Source: Xanthoparmelia taractica
Lineage: Eukaryota; Ascomycota; Lecanoromycetes; Lecanorales; Parmeliaceae
NCBI GenBank assembly: GCA_033085395.1
Contig: JANQBS010000359.1
Location: forward strand, 1-34,018
Length of the DNA stretch: 34,018 bases
Direction of reading: 5' to 3'
Position numbers and translations under genes: made by a program. This document shows positions 1-9,715 of the stretch, one piece after another. A model generated the notes under the pieces. That model did not search any database and was not told the origin of the DNA. It saw only the letters and a list, made by a program, of their open reading frames with translations. Position 1 is the stretch's first letter; each line of letters starts with the position of its first letter.

Positions 1-784
1 ATAATATCTAGATTTATCTCTTAAAATTATCTTTATCGATTCTATACTTATAAGTCTAATTCTTTTCTTTATATATTTTAATTCATAGATAGTTAAATAA
101 TATTTTCTATTACTATATCAACTGCATGCGACTTTAAGGCCCTAATTATTATTCTAGATAGTAGCGTTAAATAAACTTTCAATTAATTCTATTAATACGC
201 TCACTTTTCTTAAGTTATACTTTTCCTAATTAATTCTATTAACCGCATATAGTCTCGTATTATAGTTATTATCCCCTACTATAATTACGCGAGTGCGCGA
301 TTACTCGTATACTACTTGCTATTATCGCTAAGAAAAGGATAATAATTCGAAAAAAACTACGCTACTAGCAGACTCGGTGTTCTTACTTTAACCCCTCACT
401 TTCTCTTAACTATTATCACTTCTAGCATCTTCCGCCTCGTTTCGACTATCTATAAGCACTATTAGCAGTAACTCAAATTGCTCTTTTTCTCGTTTTATTA
501 TTAGTATCTACTAGTAGACTCGACGTCCTCACTTCAAATCCTCACTTTAAACCCTCACTTTTAACCCTTACTTTCTCTTACTTATTATTACTTCTATAAT
601 CTTTCACCTCGTTTCGACTATCTTTTAGTACTATCAGCAGTCTATTAGATTACTCTCTCTTATTATATTCAAGTTATTCTCACCTCGATATCTCCTAGTA
701 ATCGTTCTTATTATTATTATTATAACTACTTTCACTTTTATTAACGATAACGACTCGATCTTCGCTATATAGCTGGCCGAAGGC
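1..784. repeat. AT-rich RIP-mutated repeat DNA
   Basis: The sequence is rich in TA and very poor in CA and TG, the footprint of repeat-induced point mutation acting on both strands. I see no usable reading frame. It contains one imperfect tandem duplication (362-670, listed separately). The original element cannot be named from what remains. Confidence 0.8.
362..670. repeat. Imperfect tandem duplication, period about 146 bp
   Basis: Two degenerate copies begin with ctactagcagactcg (362-376) and ctactagtagactcg (508-522). Both continue with runs of the form cctcacttt, then cacttcta, then cctcgtttcgactatc. The second copy carries roughly 24 extra bases made of additional ccctcactt-like steps. 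Differences between copies are mostly C/T, as expected if RIP acted after the duplication. Confidence 0.7.
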
Positions 785-1835
785 GAGCACAGTCTAAATA
801 TCTTCGCAGTCTTCGAACTACCAGCAGATAGACCGCCGCTCGACTATCGAGCTCTGCGATCTTACTTTCGAAAGACTCTAATATCTTATTACTTTAAGCG
901 CCAGACTATTAGCAGTATCGCTATTTAGGGGCCAAACGTGTCGATATAACAGTAGATTAATATTATTAAAGAGATTCTATTCAAGCTAAACGCCGATTAG
1001 CTCGTGACCCTCCAGACTACATGAAGCGTAACGTTAGTTTAAACCTAAAATCCGTTCGCTATTCCCGATGCTCCTAAGGCCTTCGTATCGACCGACAAAG
1101 ATCACGTCTATAAATAATTCTTCCCTAACTTCTATCTCGTATAAGATAACTACTAATTACGCCCTATATATAATATCCGCTCACTTTTATATATTCGTCG
1201 AGAAGATTTAGAACGAGTATAATGCTACGCGTGCGACTATAGAGGCCGATAGCGAGACTGCGAACGATCCCTTCTTCTTCGACTCTGATAATAACGAGCC
1301 TAATTCGTCGACTCCTAGCAATACCCGTCCCTTCACTCCGCCCTCTTTTCCCTTCGAGTCTACTAGCAATTTCTCGCGGCCCTCTATCTATACCCCGATA
1401 CCCGACATACCGCAGAAGAGATATTACAATCCGCGCGGCCTTCTACTCGAGACATGAAAGTATATTAAATTAAATGCAGTCCGCGCAAATATTATATATA
1501 GGTCTCGTGACAAACTCGATCGCATTAATAGACGAATCTTCAAGAAGTCTTCAACCAAACGATTAACAACTAATAGCAATTTTAATAACAAGAAAATCGT
1601 ATATAGTCACGAGGATATCGACTACTTTTCTTAGTATCAGGGCATAACCAAGAAGGAGGTGAATTCGCACATTATGCCTCTTCTACTAGCAGGCGATAAA
1701 GTATACGTCGATATGAATCATAAGACTAAGACTTCTAGCGGTCGAAGGGAGCGAGCTTTCGATGTTTCTACCGCCCGATTCTTCCCTACTGAAGACGACG
1801 GGTTCTACGATGTCAATAACACTATAATATTCTAA
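785..1835 (+). pseudogene. Degenerate protein-coding relic, family not recognised
   Basis: A plus-strand frame starting at 785 stays coherent to about 1190, then continues one base out of phase to a TAA at 1833-1835. The stops inside it are mostly TAG or TAA, plus one TGA near 1453; these are what RIP makes from CAG, CAA or TGG. Legible stretches include FELPADRPPLDYRALRSYF, FFPNFYL, a Ser/Thr/Pro-rich linker around 1300-1390, and YVDMNHKTKTSSGRRERAFD near 1709-1768. The last part (1269-1835) has only two stops in 189 codons. No catalytic motif is visible, so I give no function. It may be a gene within a repeated element, or a duplicated host gene caught by RIP. Confidence 0.5.
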
Positions 1836-2170
1836 GGCGCCGCGGCGTCTGCATGCAGTCGTTTGACTGCGGGTGATTCCGGGGAGGGGGGGGGGGGAAT
1901 CTGTCTGCTGGGTGCGTGTGCGACTGGTGAAGCTAGGTGAGGGGATTGGTGAGGGGGCGTTCTGCCATGTGGTAGCTGAGCTGCATGCAAATGCAGCATA
2001 GGATAGAATAGCAAATGGACGATACACTGCTCATAAATCGCGCTCGTTCCGATTAATTGACTGCTAGATAAACACGTGTAGTTGAAGAGTATCCAGCCTA
2101 CCTAACAGATCTGCCTGCTGCATACGAAGGGGCTGCATGCACTGCCAGGGCTAGCCTCGCCTTTCCCTAT
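1836..2170. other. GC-rich, little-mutated patch inside the RIP block
   Basis: Composition changes abruptly after 1836: CA and TG are common again and the strand is G-rich. It contains a run of 12 Gs (1886-1897, preceded by gggga) and GCATGC sites at 1851, 1983 and 2135. No credible gene is visible; the small frames here lack support. It looks younger than the surrounding DNA, or escaped RIP, for example as a later insertion or a low-copy segment. Confidence 0.45.
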
Positions 2171-3038
2171 CAGTCCAACCTCTAACTATCATTCTTGGTA
2201 TTTAAACCCTAATCTAGCTAGACCCTACTTCCCGTACATCTAGTGCCTTCCTCTACGATTATTCTTATCTCTATTTGAGCTAGAGTAACGAGAAAGAAGA
2301 TTACCTATAAGCAGAGAGGCCGCTTCGACTGCATGCGGTGCGAGTCCCTTCGTCGAGAGTTAGAAGAGGAATTCTATCTGTCTTAGGCGTTAGAGAATTA
2401 TTACTATTGCCTTGCGAGGGGGGAAGTATTCTGCAATACGAACTCGCTCGATAGTAGTTGGATTTTTCCCAAATCAAGACGAAGGAGTCGAATTTAATCC
2501 CGATATCAAAGGCTATTTATTGAATCTCTATTATATAGTATTCTTAATTGAAGGAAAAGAGATGGGAAAGATCCGCCAAGACCTCGCCGAAAGGGCCCGC
2601 ATGCAGTCCTTGGCGAATCTTTGCCCGTCCCTTGATCGCCATTATAACTCAGCGAGTCCGGGCCCGATATTAGATGGCGATAGCGCGTTGGATAGCCCTC
2701 GGCGAGCTCTACAAAATGCACTCTTCAGATTTCTCATTGCATGCAGTTGAGTCGAGTTATGCTTGATTTTCCTCGGCTGTTTTGCACTGCAAAACGCCAA
2801 GATCTCTAAGCACGCGGCCCGCGACGGGAAGGCTACGCGGCCCAATCAGACCGTCCCCTAACCCGTTTTGCACCGCAAAACCGTCGAGTTCTTAGGGTTA
2901 GTATATACCTTGAGGGGAAGATGCTTTCTGATTTCGAGATCTCTTTCGATTTCTAGTGTCTATAATAAAGATTAGTATTATTCTTAGACTTAAAATTAAA
3001 ACTATAATATAAAATAGAGTTAAAAATAGAGTTAATAA
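2171..3038. repeat. Mixed RIP-mutated DNA with two 17-bp near-palindromes
   Basis: Mostly AT-rich and degenerate to about 2590, then a less mutated stretch to about 2900, then AT-rich again. Two copies of gttttgca(c)ygcaaaac lie at 2779-2795 and 2865-2881, in the same orientation and 86 bp apart; acgcggccc also occurs twice between them. Such short GC-rich palindromic words could belong to the end of a DNA transposon or MITE, but I cannot name the element. The 112-codon open frame at 2412-2750 begins with TTG, matches nothing I know, and is left out as a gene. Confidence 0.45.
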
Positions 3039-3641
3039 CTATAAAAGAAATAGATATATATCTTGGGAAAGATTGGAGTTATCGTCTTCGTCTTGAGAAG
3101 AACTTGAAAAACTCTCTCGACGAGATCTCTCAACCCTAGACCTTATAGGAATATTATTAGGGCTAGCCCTAATAGAATTGACTCTAAAATATTTATTTCT
3201 AGGATCGAATTGAAAGAATCTTTGATAGAGAACGTTGATTTTCCATGAATCATTTTTGAAGTTCTTTTTTCCTTGACCTAACTTGCGAGGGTTTTTCCAG
3301 TCATGATAATCTCTATAATGATTTTGAATCGGACGTAGTGATCGTGTAATATATGAACAATGAGAACACGCTAGTCCATTAGAATAGATAGCTAATTCAG
3401 GGATTGAATAAGTATTATCAAATGTTTCAAGAAAGCTTTGAAACTTAGGTTCAATCTCTGATTGAGTCTTGACTAGATCATTAATATAAGATATATCAAT
3501 CTCGATTTGACGTCGAATACCAGGGTTTAATTAATAGGGTGTACTCGAGAAATGTATGTTAATTCGAGAAGGAATTAGAGCGAATTTACACTCTTTGCAG
3601 ATCAATAGACTAGTCTCTTGATAAATAATGACGTAATCCAT
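3039..3641 (-). pseudogene. OrsD-like (DUF3505) double zinc-finger protein relic
   Basis: Read on the minus strand from an ATG at 3639-3641, one frame runs 201 codons to a TAG at 3039-3041, broken only by a TAA at codon 37 (3531-3533). The first finger reads LLICKECKFALIPSRINIHF (codons 12-31) and the second LACSHCSYITRSLRPIQNHY, followed by RDYHDWKNPRKLGQG, then WKINVLYQRFF and FRV. This order (CxxC with ALIPS, CxxC with IQ..H...H.W.NP, then W..V.CQRFF) is what I know of the fungal OrsD / DUF3505 family, named after a member of the Aspergillus orsellinic-acid locus. In that family the residue after the Q is usually Cys; here it is Tyr in VLYQRFF. Such domains are often found in many copies, some near RecQ-type helicases. 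The premature TAA would be CAA before RIP. No helicase is readable nearby, so this is a relic of a repeated gene and not a live regulator. Confidence 0.72.
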
Positions 3642-4200
3642 TCAGAGTGAAAGAGAATATTCGATATAGTGGATTAGACTATATCGAGTATAGATGTGTT
3701 AATTATTGAAGAATTATTAAGAAAGAAAGAAGAAGAGATCTAAGAAAAAATTGATATGTGCGAACGCTAAGCGTTAAACGCGGTTAATTCGTTAGTCGTA
3801 GATCCCTTAGGGATAGTGTTAGGGGTTCGGAGTTTATAGGATAGATCGGATTTAGCGAGTCTTAAAAAATTTAAAGACTAATACGAAAGAAAAGAAAGTT
3901 ATTATTTACTAAGATAATAATAAAGATAATATAAATTAAAATAGTGAAAGTTATAGAGATTTATATATAAAACCGATTTTTATAGTAGTATTTATATATA
4001 TATATATAATATACTATGCCGGAGAAATTAATTAGATGGTTTTTATACTAACTTTTTCAGTATCAAGAACTTCTTCTTAGAACTAACTTTTTCAAACCTT
4101 AATATTTTTTAAAAAGTTACAGTTCTTTATATTTATCAGACCTTAAACTAAAGTTATTTTTTTCTATATTTATATTAAACGTCATTTTAAACTAAAGGCA
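3642..4200. repeat. AT-rich RIP-mutated DNA upstream of the OrsD-like relic
   Basis: Strongly AT-rich, with simple (ta) runs such as the stretch near 3991-4009, and no readable frame. It lies upstream of the zinc-finger relic on the minus strand and probably contains the decayed remainder of the same repeat. Confidence 0.6.
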
Positions 4201-5705
4201 AATAGTGGAGATTTTAAGATTTTAGCGCCGGGTATACCCGCACTCACCAGATTTTCAATTTTTTCAGAATTTTATTACTCAACATTCGCTTAACCGATCT
4301 TAGTTAGCATAGTATCAAAATTTAGCGCTAAGCGAGCTCTTTAATATGTACTATTCAGAATTTTTTTTTTGTGGATTCGTACCCAAAACCAGCTGTTCCT
4401 AGTAGATAGTGTTAAGAATTCAACCTAATACTAACTAGCTCAATTCTAGTCCGATTTAGAGAATTCGAAAATCCTAGTATTAACAATAGTATAAATAATT
4501 AACTTTTTTTTATAGATTTAGATTATATTTAATATCTATATATATAAATTCCAAATAGCTACTAACTCTAAGTCTTCGTTAGATTTAAGCCTAATACTAA
4601 CTAGCTCAATACTAGCCCGATTTAGAAAATTCGAAATCCTAGAAATTAAAATTAATCTAAATAACTAACTTTTTTTTATAGATCTAGATCATATTAAATA
4701 TTCATATATCTAAATTTGAAATCGCGACTATCTCTAAGTCTTTAAAGATTTCAGCCTAATACTAACTAGCCTAATACTAGCCCGATTTAGAAAGTTCCAT
4801 ATTCTCAGTATTTATATTAATCTAAATAACTATCTTTTTTTTATAGACTTATATCATATTCATTATATAGCTCGAGGAATAGAATAGGGATTCGTGCCAA
4901 GACTTCCTCGGGAGTACCCGCTCCTTGGTCTTGGCACGATTTTTTGAATTTATTTCAACAATATATTTCGATATAAGTATATATTCGATCTTAGTCAGCA
5001 AAACATCAAAAGTTAGCCCTCAGCGAGCTCTTTAAAATTTACTATTTAGAATATTTTTTTTACTGAATTCCGACCTAAAATCATCTCGATTTAGGCGTGA
5101 GATGGTTTTAGGTCGATATTTTATTAGCCTGGAGATGGTTTTAACCTAAAACCATCTCCCCCTGGTAGATAGTTTCCAATAATTTATTTCTCTATATCCG
5201 CTTAACCGATTTTAGTAAGCAATATACCGAAATTTAGCCCTAAGCAAGCTCTTTTTTTTTGTGGATTCCGACCTAAGACCAGCTGGATTTAGGCGTTCAG
5301 CTGGTTTTAGATCGATTTTTAGTAGCCTGAAGCTAGTTTTAGGTTAAAACCAGATGACTCTACTAGATAGATTTATATTATATTAAATATATAGCCCGAG
5401 AAATAGAATAGAACTTCGTGTCAAGTCCTCTTTCAAAGTATTCGCATTCTAATCTTAACACCTCTTTTTAATTTATTTTAATAATTTATTACTCTATATT
5501 CTCTTAATCGATCTTAGTTAATAAAATATCGAAAGTTAGCCCTAAGCAAGCCCTTTAAAACGCACTCTTTATAATTTTTTTTAATAGAGTTTCGATCTAA
5601 AGATAGCTGGGTTTTTAACTAAGCTATTTTTAGGTCGATTTTTTAGTACTCGAGAGCTATTTTTAGATTAAAAACAGCTCTTACTAGTAGATAGTATTTT
5701 AATAT
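4201..5705. repeat. Satellite-like array of hairpin-bearing units
   Basis: At least four degenerate units share a core of the form ttagcnctaagcgagctcttt followed by a T-run; cores sit near 4330, 5020, 5241 and 5542. After each core comes an inverted repeat. In the second unit the arms gacctaaaatcatctc (5072-5087) and gagatggttttaggtc (5099-5114) pair with one G:T-type mismatch, and a second hairpin spans 5131-5159 with ggagatggtttta arms. The third unit has an analogous hairpin at 5270-5313. Units end in ctagtagatag or a close variant. A further hairpin, gtgccaagac / gtcttggcac (about 4893-4937), recurs in decayed form near 5417-5461. No coding potential is seen. Confidence 0.7.
4424..4868. 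repeat. Triplicated about 165-bp tandem repeat
   Basis: The word cctaatactaact begins at 4424, 4590 and 4755, giving periods of 166 and 165 bp. Each copy continues through gcccgatttag-like and aactttttttata-like words. The third copy is cut short and passes into the next hairpin unit at about 4870. The equivalent junction near 5370-5395 lacks these copies, so the triplication looks like a local expansion inside the larger satellite. Confidence 0.8.
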
Positions 5706-6408
5706 TTATCTATTAATAATCTATAATAGTACTCTAATAAATTAATTACTTTATATTATAATTGGTAAAAAATACTCTCAAGTATATTAAAGACGATGTT
5801 ACTAGAGTAAGCTCACATAAGAAAGTTAACTAGAATTTAATCCTAGTATCTATTAATTCATTCAATATCATTCTCGGCCATCGACTTCCCAGTTTATTCC
5901 TTATCCTAATCTTTAAAAGGTAGCCGGTCTTCTTTGCACTAGCTTTGTCGAGCGACACGTACTACCTCATGTCTCTTCCTCCGTCGTTCGTAAAACAGAA
6001 ACTCCTGTATTCTCTTATGCTGAGATAGCGAGTAGCAAATGGGCCCGCACAAGGGCTGGCGACGAAATTCGGGGAACAAGCCTAGCAAGGCGGCCTTTGT
6101 AGCGTGGCTTCAGAAGCCAGAGAGACCACCGGGCATGAAGATACCTATTGAGGGACGGTAGATCCAGGCTGTCCTTTTGGGTAAACGTAGATATACCCAT
6201 CTGCGTGGCTGAGCATATAGTCGCGACTTGCTCGTAAGGATCCTGCGGCTCCGTGTGCAACGGCATTTAGAGAGCTATCTCTGTGGCTGAGCCGGGCGTC
6301 CTCTTCTTTGAACAAAACCTTTTGCACGAATGGGCGCAGAAGTCGACCTGGAAGCAGAAAGAAACAATTATGCAAAACAATGCAAAACTTCCTAAGTTGA
6401 TCGCATTC
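5706..6408. other. Transition from AT-rich repeat to GC-balanced DNA; 3' flank of the PLC-like gene
   Basis: AT-rich sequence with no frame continues to about 5870, then composition becomes normal (about 5880-6000). From there to 6408 lies the likely 3' untranslated and downstream region of the phosphodiesterase gene. The short frames here overlap one another on both strands and resemble no known protein. Confidence 0.5.
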
Positions 6409-7404
6409 TTAGAGACCGTTAAGCGCATCCTGCACCTTCAAAACATCCCCCTTTTCGAAATAATCTACCAGAATGCCCTTCGGGGCCCTCCCATGTTCTT
6501 TTTGACACAAACTCACTTGAGCGCCAATACTCTCACCGCCAATCGCAGCATTCGTCTTTCGAGCATCGCGTCTGTCCGGGACATCCATACCCACCATCTC
6601 AGTATCAAGGTAATGATTGACAATATACATACGCTGAGCAGCCAAAGAAGGATGTTCGACAACACCACCGGGTCGGTCAATGATGCACTGCGGAAAGGAA
6701 GGATCGGTCATGTCGAAGGGCGTCTCCCAGAAGTACAGGAACTCGGGGAGGATATAAGGCACCGTGTCCATGGCTCCGTAGTCGAGGAATGCAACGAGTC
6801 TGGTACCGTTCCCAATCAGTTCTCCGAGAGTAGGCCAGGAATCTAGAATATATGGGTGATGGCTTGGTCTGGGAACGTATGCATACGGTTTGATGGCACT
6901 TGCGACGAAGACATCGTCGAATTCACTTACCCGAACGTTATCACCGTTTGTAAGAAGTAACGTGACCACTTCCATCGGATGCGCGTCCAACCATGCTTTG
7001 ATCACTTCCAGGTACGCCTGGACGGTTCCTGCGTCCTTGAGAAAGCACGAAGTATGGCAAAGGCTCAATGTTCCAAAAACGTTTCGATGCGTTTGCGCCT
7101 GCAGAAATCGAACACCGGCGTCTAACTGGGCTTTAATATCGACGTCTTGGTCGTCCGTTGGGAGAATGCCAACGAAGCCGGAGTCGTGAGTGGCTATTTG
7201 CGTAATGTTTGAATACTTGCGGTCGCAAAGCTCGACGTGGCCGTTGCAGCCGGTTTGAGCTTGGGCGTGTATGTGGACTAGCATTGGAGTTAGTTGTTCC
7301 ATGGAGTTAATAATGGCTGTGGTGAGGAGGATGGTGCATGATAGCAGAAGTATGGCGTAGTTGAAGATGATCTTGAGGCGGACCTCAGCGTTGCGAATGC
7401 GCAT
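6409..7404 (-). CDS. Secreted or anchored PI-PLC X-domain-like phosphodiesterase
   Basis: An intronless 331-residue protein starts at the ATG at 7402-7404; the open frame extends 7 codons upstream only to a TTG. Residues about 11-31 (KIIFNYAILLLSCTILLTTA) form a signal peptide or signal anchor, followed by the Cys-rich start of the mature domain (TGCNGHVELCDRKYSN). The two histidines expected of the PI-PLC X fold are visible: H73 in ATHDSGF and H117 in SLCHTSC. Conserved family stretches EVVTLLLTNGDNV, LVAFLDYGAMDTVPYILPEF, MYIVNHYLD and LVDYFEKGDV follow. Known members cleave phosphoinositides or glycosyl-phosphoinositides; many fungal secreted homologues have no proven substrate. It lacks the Y domain, EF hands and C2 domain of eukaryotic signalling PLCs. 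It lies 478 bp downstream of the CoA-ligase-like gene in the same orientation, with no sign of co-regulation. The family call is firm; the substrate is unknown. Confidence 0.9.
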   Translation of the reverse strand: MRIRNAEVRLKIIFNYAILLLSCTILLTTAIINSMEQLTPMLVHIHAQAQTGCNGHVELCDRKYSNITQIATHDSGFVGILPTDDQDVDIKAQLDAGVRFLQAQTHRNVFGTLSLCHTSCFLKDAGTVQAYLEVIKAWLDAHPMEVVTLLLTNGDNVRVSEFDDVFVASAIKPYAYVPRPSHHPYILDSWPTLGELIGNGTRLVAFLDYGAMDTVPYILPEFLYFWETPFDMTDPSFPQCIIDRPGGVVEHPSLAAQRMYIVNHYLDTEMVGMDVPDRRDARKTNAAIGGESIGAQVSLCQKEHGRAPKGILVDYFEKGDVLKVQDALNGL

Positions 7405-7882
7405 TCCGCTATTTCCCCAAGGCAAGGAAGAACGTGATTGTATTATATCTGCCCAAGGACATGACAGGCTTCACAATGGCCTTATGTTGGTACGGCATCT
7501 TTGCAAGAGGAGGACTTATTGTAAGCAGGAAGAAAGAGCGTTGTCTGATATACAATATTATCAGTCCAACATAATGCCCGCTTAGCAGCTGCTTACTGTT
7601 AGCATTGTTCTGCCATAAAATGTACTAAGGACAAGGACAATGCGATTTTTGCGTCCTTGTCAACGTGACAATCACTTAAGCTTTGTTTCGGTTTCGAATA
7701 CGATAGGTTTGTTCAGTTGCTTTGTACCCTATCATGAGAGCGACGCAAGCGTAGAGAGCATGTAAAACATCTTCATGCGTTTACCCAGAATTTTGAAAAA
7801 AGAACATTATTTCATGAGGCAATATGAGTACGAATGGCAGTAGTAGCGGAACGCTCTGCTGAACATATGTAGGCACCGATGA
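7405..7882. other. Intergenic: promoter of PLC-like gene and 3' flank of ligase gene
   Basis: This 478-bp gap separates two minus-strand genes. A TATA-like word (agatataata on the minus strand, 7441-7450) lies about 40 bp above the PLC-like ATG, rather close for a promoter element. No other gene is seen. Confidence 0.4.
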
Positions 7883-9715
7883 TCAGAGCTTAGCGCCTAT
7901 CTCTCTCTTTGCTTCATCCCGCAGCAACCTTTTGATAATCTTACCACTTGCAGTCTTTGGGATTGCGTTTACAAATTTTACTCCTCCATCTAGCCTCTTA
8001 TACTGAACTAACCTGCTCTCCATGAACTTCTTCACTCCTTCTTCGTTCAAGCTATTTCCGTCTGAGCCTGACTTCCGAACTACGTAGGCACGTGGCAATT
8101 GACCTGCATCTTTTGAGAACTGGACGCCAATAACTGCAGCATCCGCAATCTCTGGATGACTGAGTAAAACTGCCTCAAGCTCCGGGGGCGCGACCTGCCA
8201 TGCTCTGACCTTGATAAGCTCCTTTTTGCGATCCACGATGTACCATAGCTTGGAGCTGGGATCACCAGTGTGGTAGAAGCCTTCTGAGTCAAACGCCTGG
8301 TCGCCGATAGGGTCATTGAGGTAGCCTGGAATAACCGTGGCTCCTCGTACGCAGATCTCGCCAGTGACATTGTAGCCAGTAATATCCGCATTATCGTTGT
8401 CCACAATTCTAGAGACAAAATTAGGTTCAAAAACAGCTTTCGAGACCAATTTTCCCGATCTCTATATGCAAAATACATACTTGATGTCAATATTCGGTAT
8501 CGGTCTTCCAACACTGCCCGTTGTGTCCTTCTCTGGCCATTTGATTCTAGTGACAACGCATGTCGCTTCGGTCATTCCTGTGCAATGATGGCTTAAGACG
8601 CGTTCAGTTGAGGTGATTATGACACTCAGAACCTACCATAGACTTGCGTACACTGTGCGTCCTCAGCTATGAGTGCCTGAAACCTCATCTGAAGACCCTT
8701 GTCCAAAGGTGCAGCGCCGATAATCGCACTCTTGACGCCTTTGAGGTTATAATCCCTGATAATGGGCGCCATAATTATAGCGATTACCATCGGAGGTACC
8801 ATGGTGAGTTCACTGATCTGAAATTTTTCTATATTAGAGAGAAATGCGGCCAAGTCAAAACGCCGCATCACCACTCCGACCTGGCCCGCTTTGAAGGTGG
8901 TGCATAGTGCGAAGGGAAGCACTCCGACGTGGAACATAGGCATTGCTATGATGCGTCTGATAGGGTAGTTTCGCGCATCATCTTCCCATAGAAGGGTGTG
9001 TTGTGCAACGAAGTTGTGATGACTGATCATAGCGGCTTTGGGCAAGCCTGTTGTACCGCTGCTAAAGAGGCGAGCTGCCTCTGTTGCTATTGCTGTCTCC
9101 ATATTTTCGAACCGTACCCAATCCTCTTCGCCATGACTCAATAGCGTTTCCCACGAGCTAAGACCTTCTAGTACTGTTTGGCCGAGTACATTGAAAACGA
9201 GAATATTAGACTCTGCTATACTGGATCCTTTGGTAGCCGCAAGAACCGCTTCAAGCATCTCCGGCTCTGTGATGACAAATCTTGTCTCAGATGTTCGAAA
9301 GTGATGTGCTAGCTCAAACGAGGTGTAAGAGGGATTGGTTCCGGCAAAGATACCTCCAGCGCCGATAATGCCCAAGGCGAGTACGGGGTACATGACGTCG
9401 TTGAATGAGTGGAGACATACAACGTCCTTCTGGCCAGGACGAATACCCCATTTCCTCAAGCCAGCCACCAATTTCCGTATAATCATGCGCCCTTGGTTTG
9501 CAGATACTGTCCTGTCAGGGCTGGCAGCATCGATGTAGATCTTGAAGATTGGAGCGTTCAGCCGTAATGCGAGGAATATTCAACCCTTCGGTGCTGAGAG
9601 TCCGAAAGGTGTGATTACTCACAGGCTGGTCCTGATCATATGGTACCTCGTCAAAGATCCATGAAACGATATCTTTCGGCGGAACAGGAATTGTTTGCTC
9701 TGCCACGAACACCAT
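7883..9715 (-). CDS. 4-coumarate-CoA ligase-like acyl-activating enzyme, peroxisomal
   Basis: Four exons (9623-9715, 8637-9540, 8481-8577, 7883-8408) joined by introns of 82, 59 and 72 nt give 539 residues. It should adenylate a carboxylic acid with ATP and pass it to CoA. The P-loop SSGTTGLPK is at about residues 191-199. The A5 motif VYGMTE is created by the second splice. YHTGD (D414) precedes YIVDRKKELIK (R425), and the C-terminal PKTASGKI supplies the catalytic lysine (about K521). The protein ends in AKL, a canonical PTS1 signal, so peroxisomal import is likely. Two oddities: HTGD is joined to LWYIVDR by a shorter loop than usual, and the usual RGFQVAP reads RAWQVAP, so the conserved Gly is Ala. 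Fungal relatives act on phenylpropanoid, medium-chain or secondary-metabolite acids; the substrate cannot be read here. A TATA-like run lies at 9931-9940. Confidence 0.9.

Noticed and set aside
2412..2750. 112-codon frame in the left repeat block
   Set aside because: It starts at TTG, crosses a composition boundary, and overlaps minus-strand frames of equal quality.
4201..5705. Repeats as a CRISPR array
   Set aside because: Units are long, degenerate, AT-rich and of uneven spacing, and the genome is eukaryotic.
6283..6846. 187-codon plus-strand open frame
   Set aside because: It starts at GTG and is mostly antisense to the PLC-like gene; no domain is recognisable.
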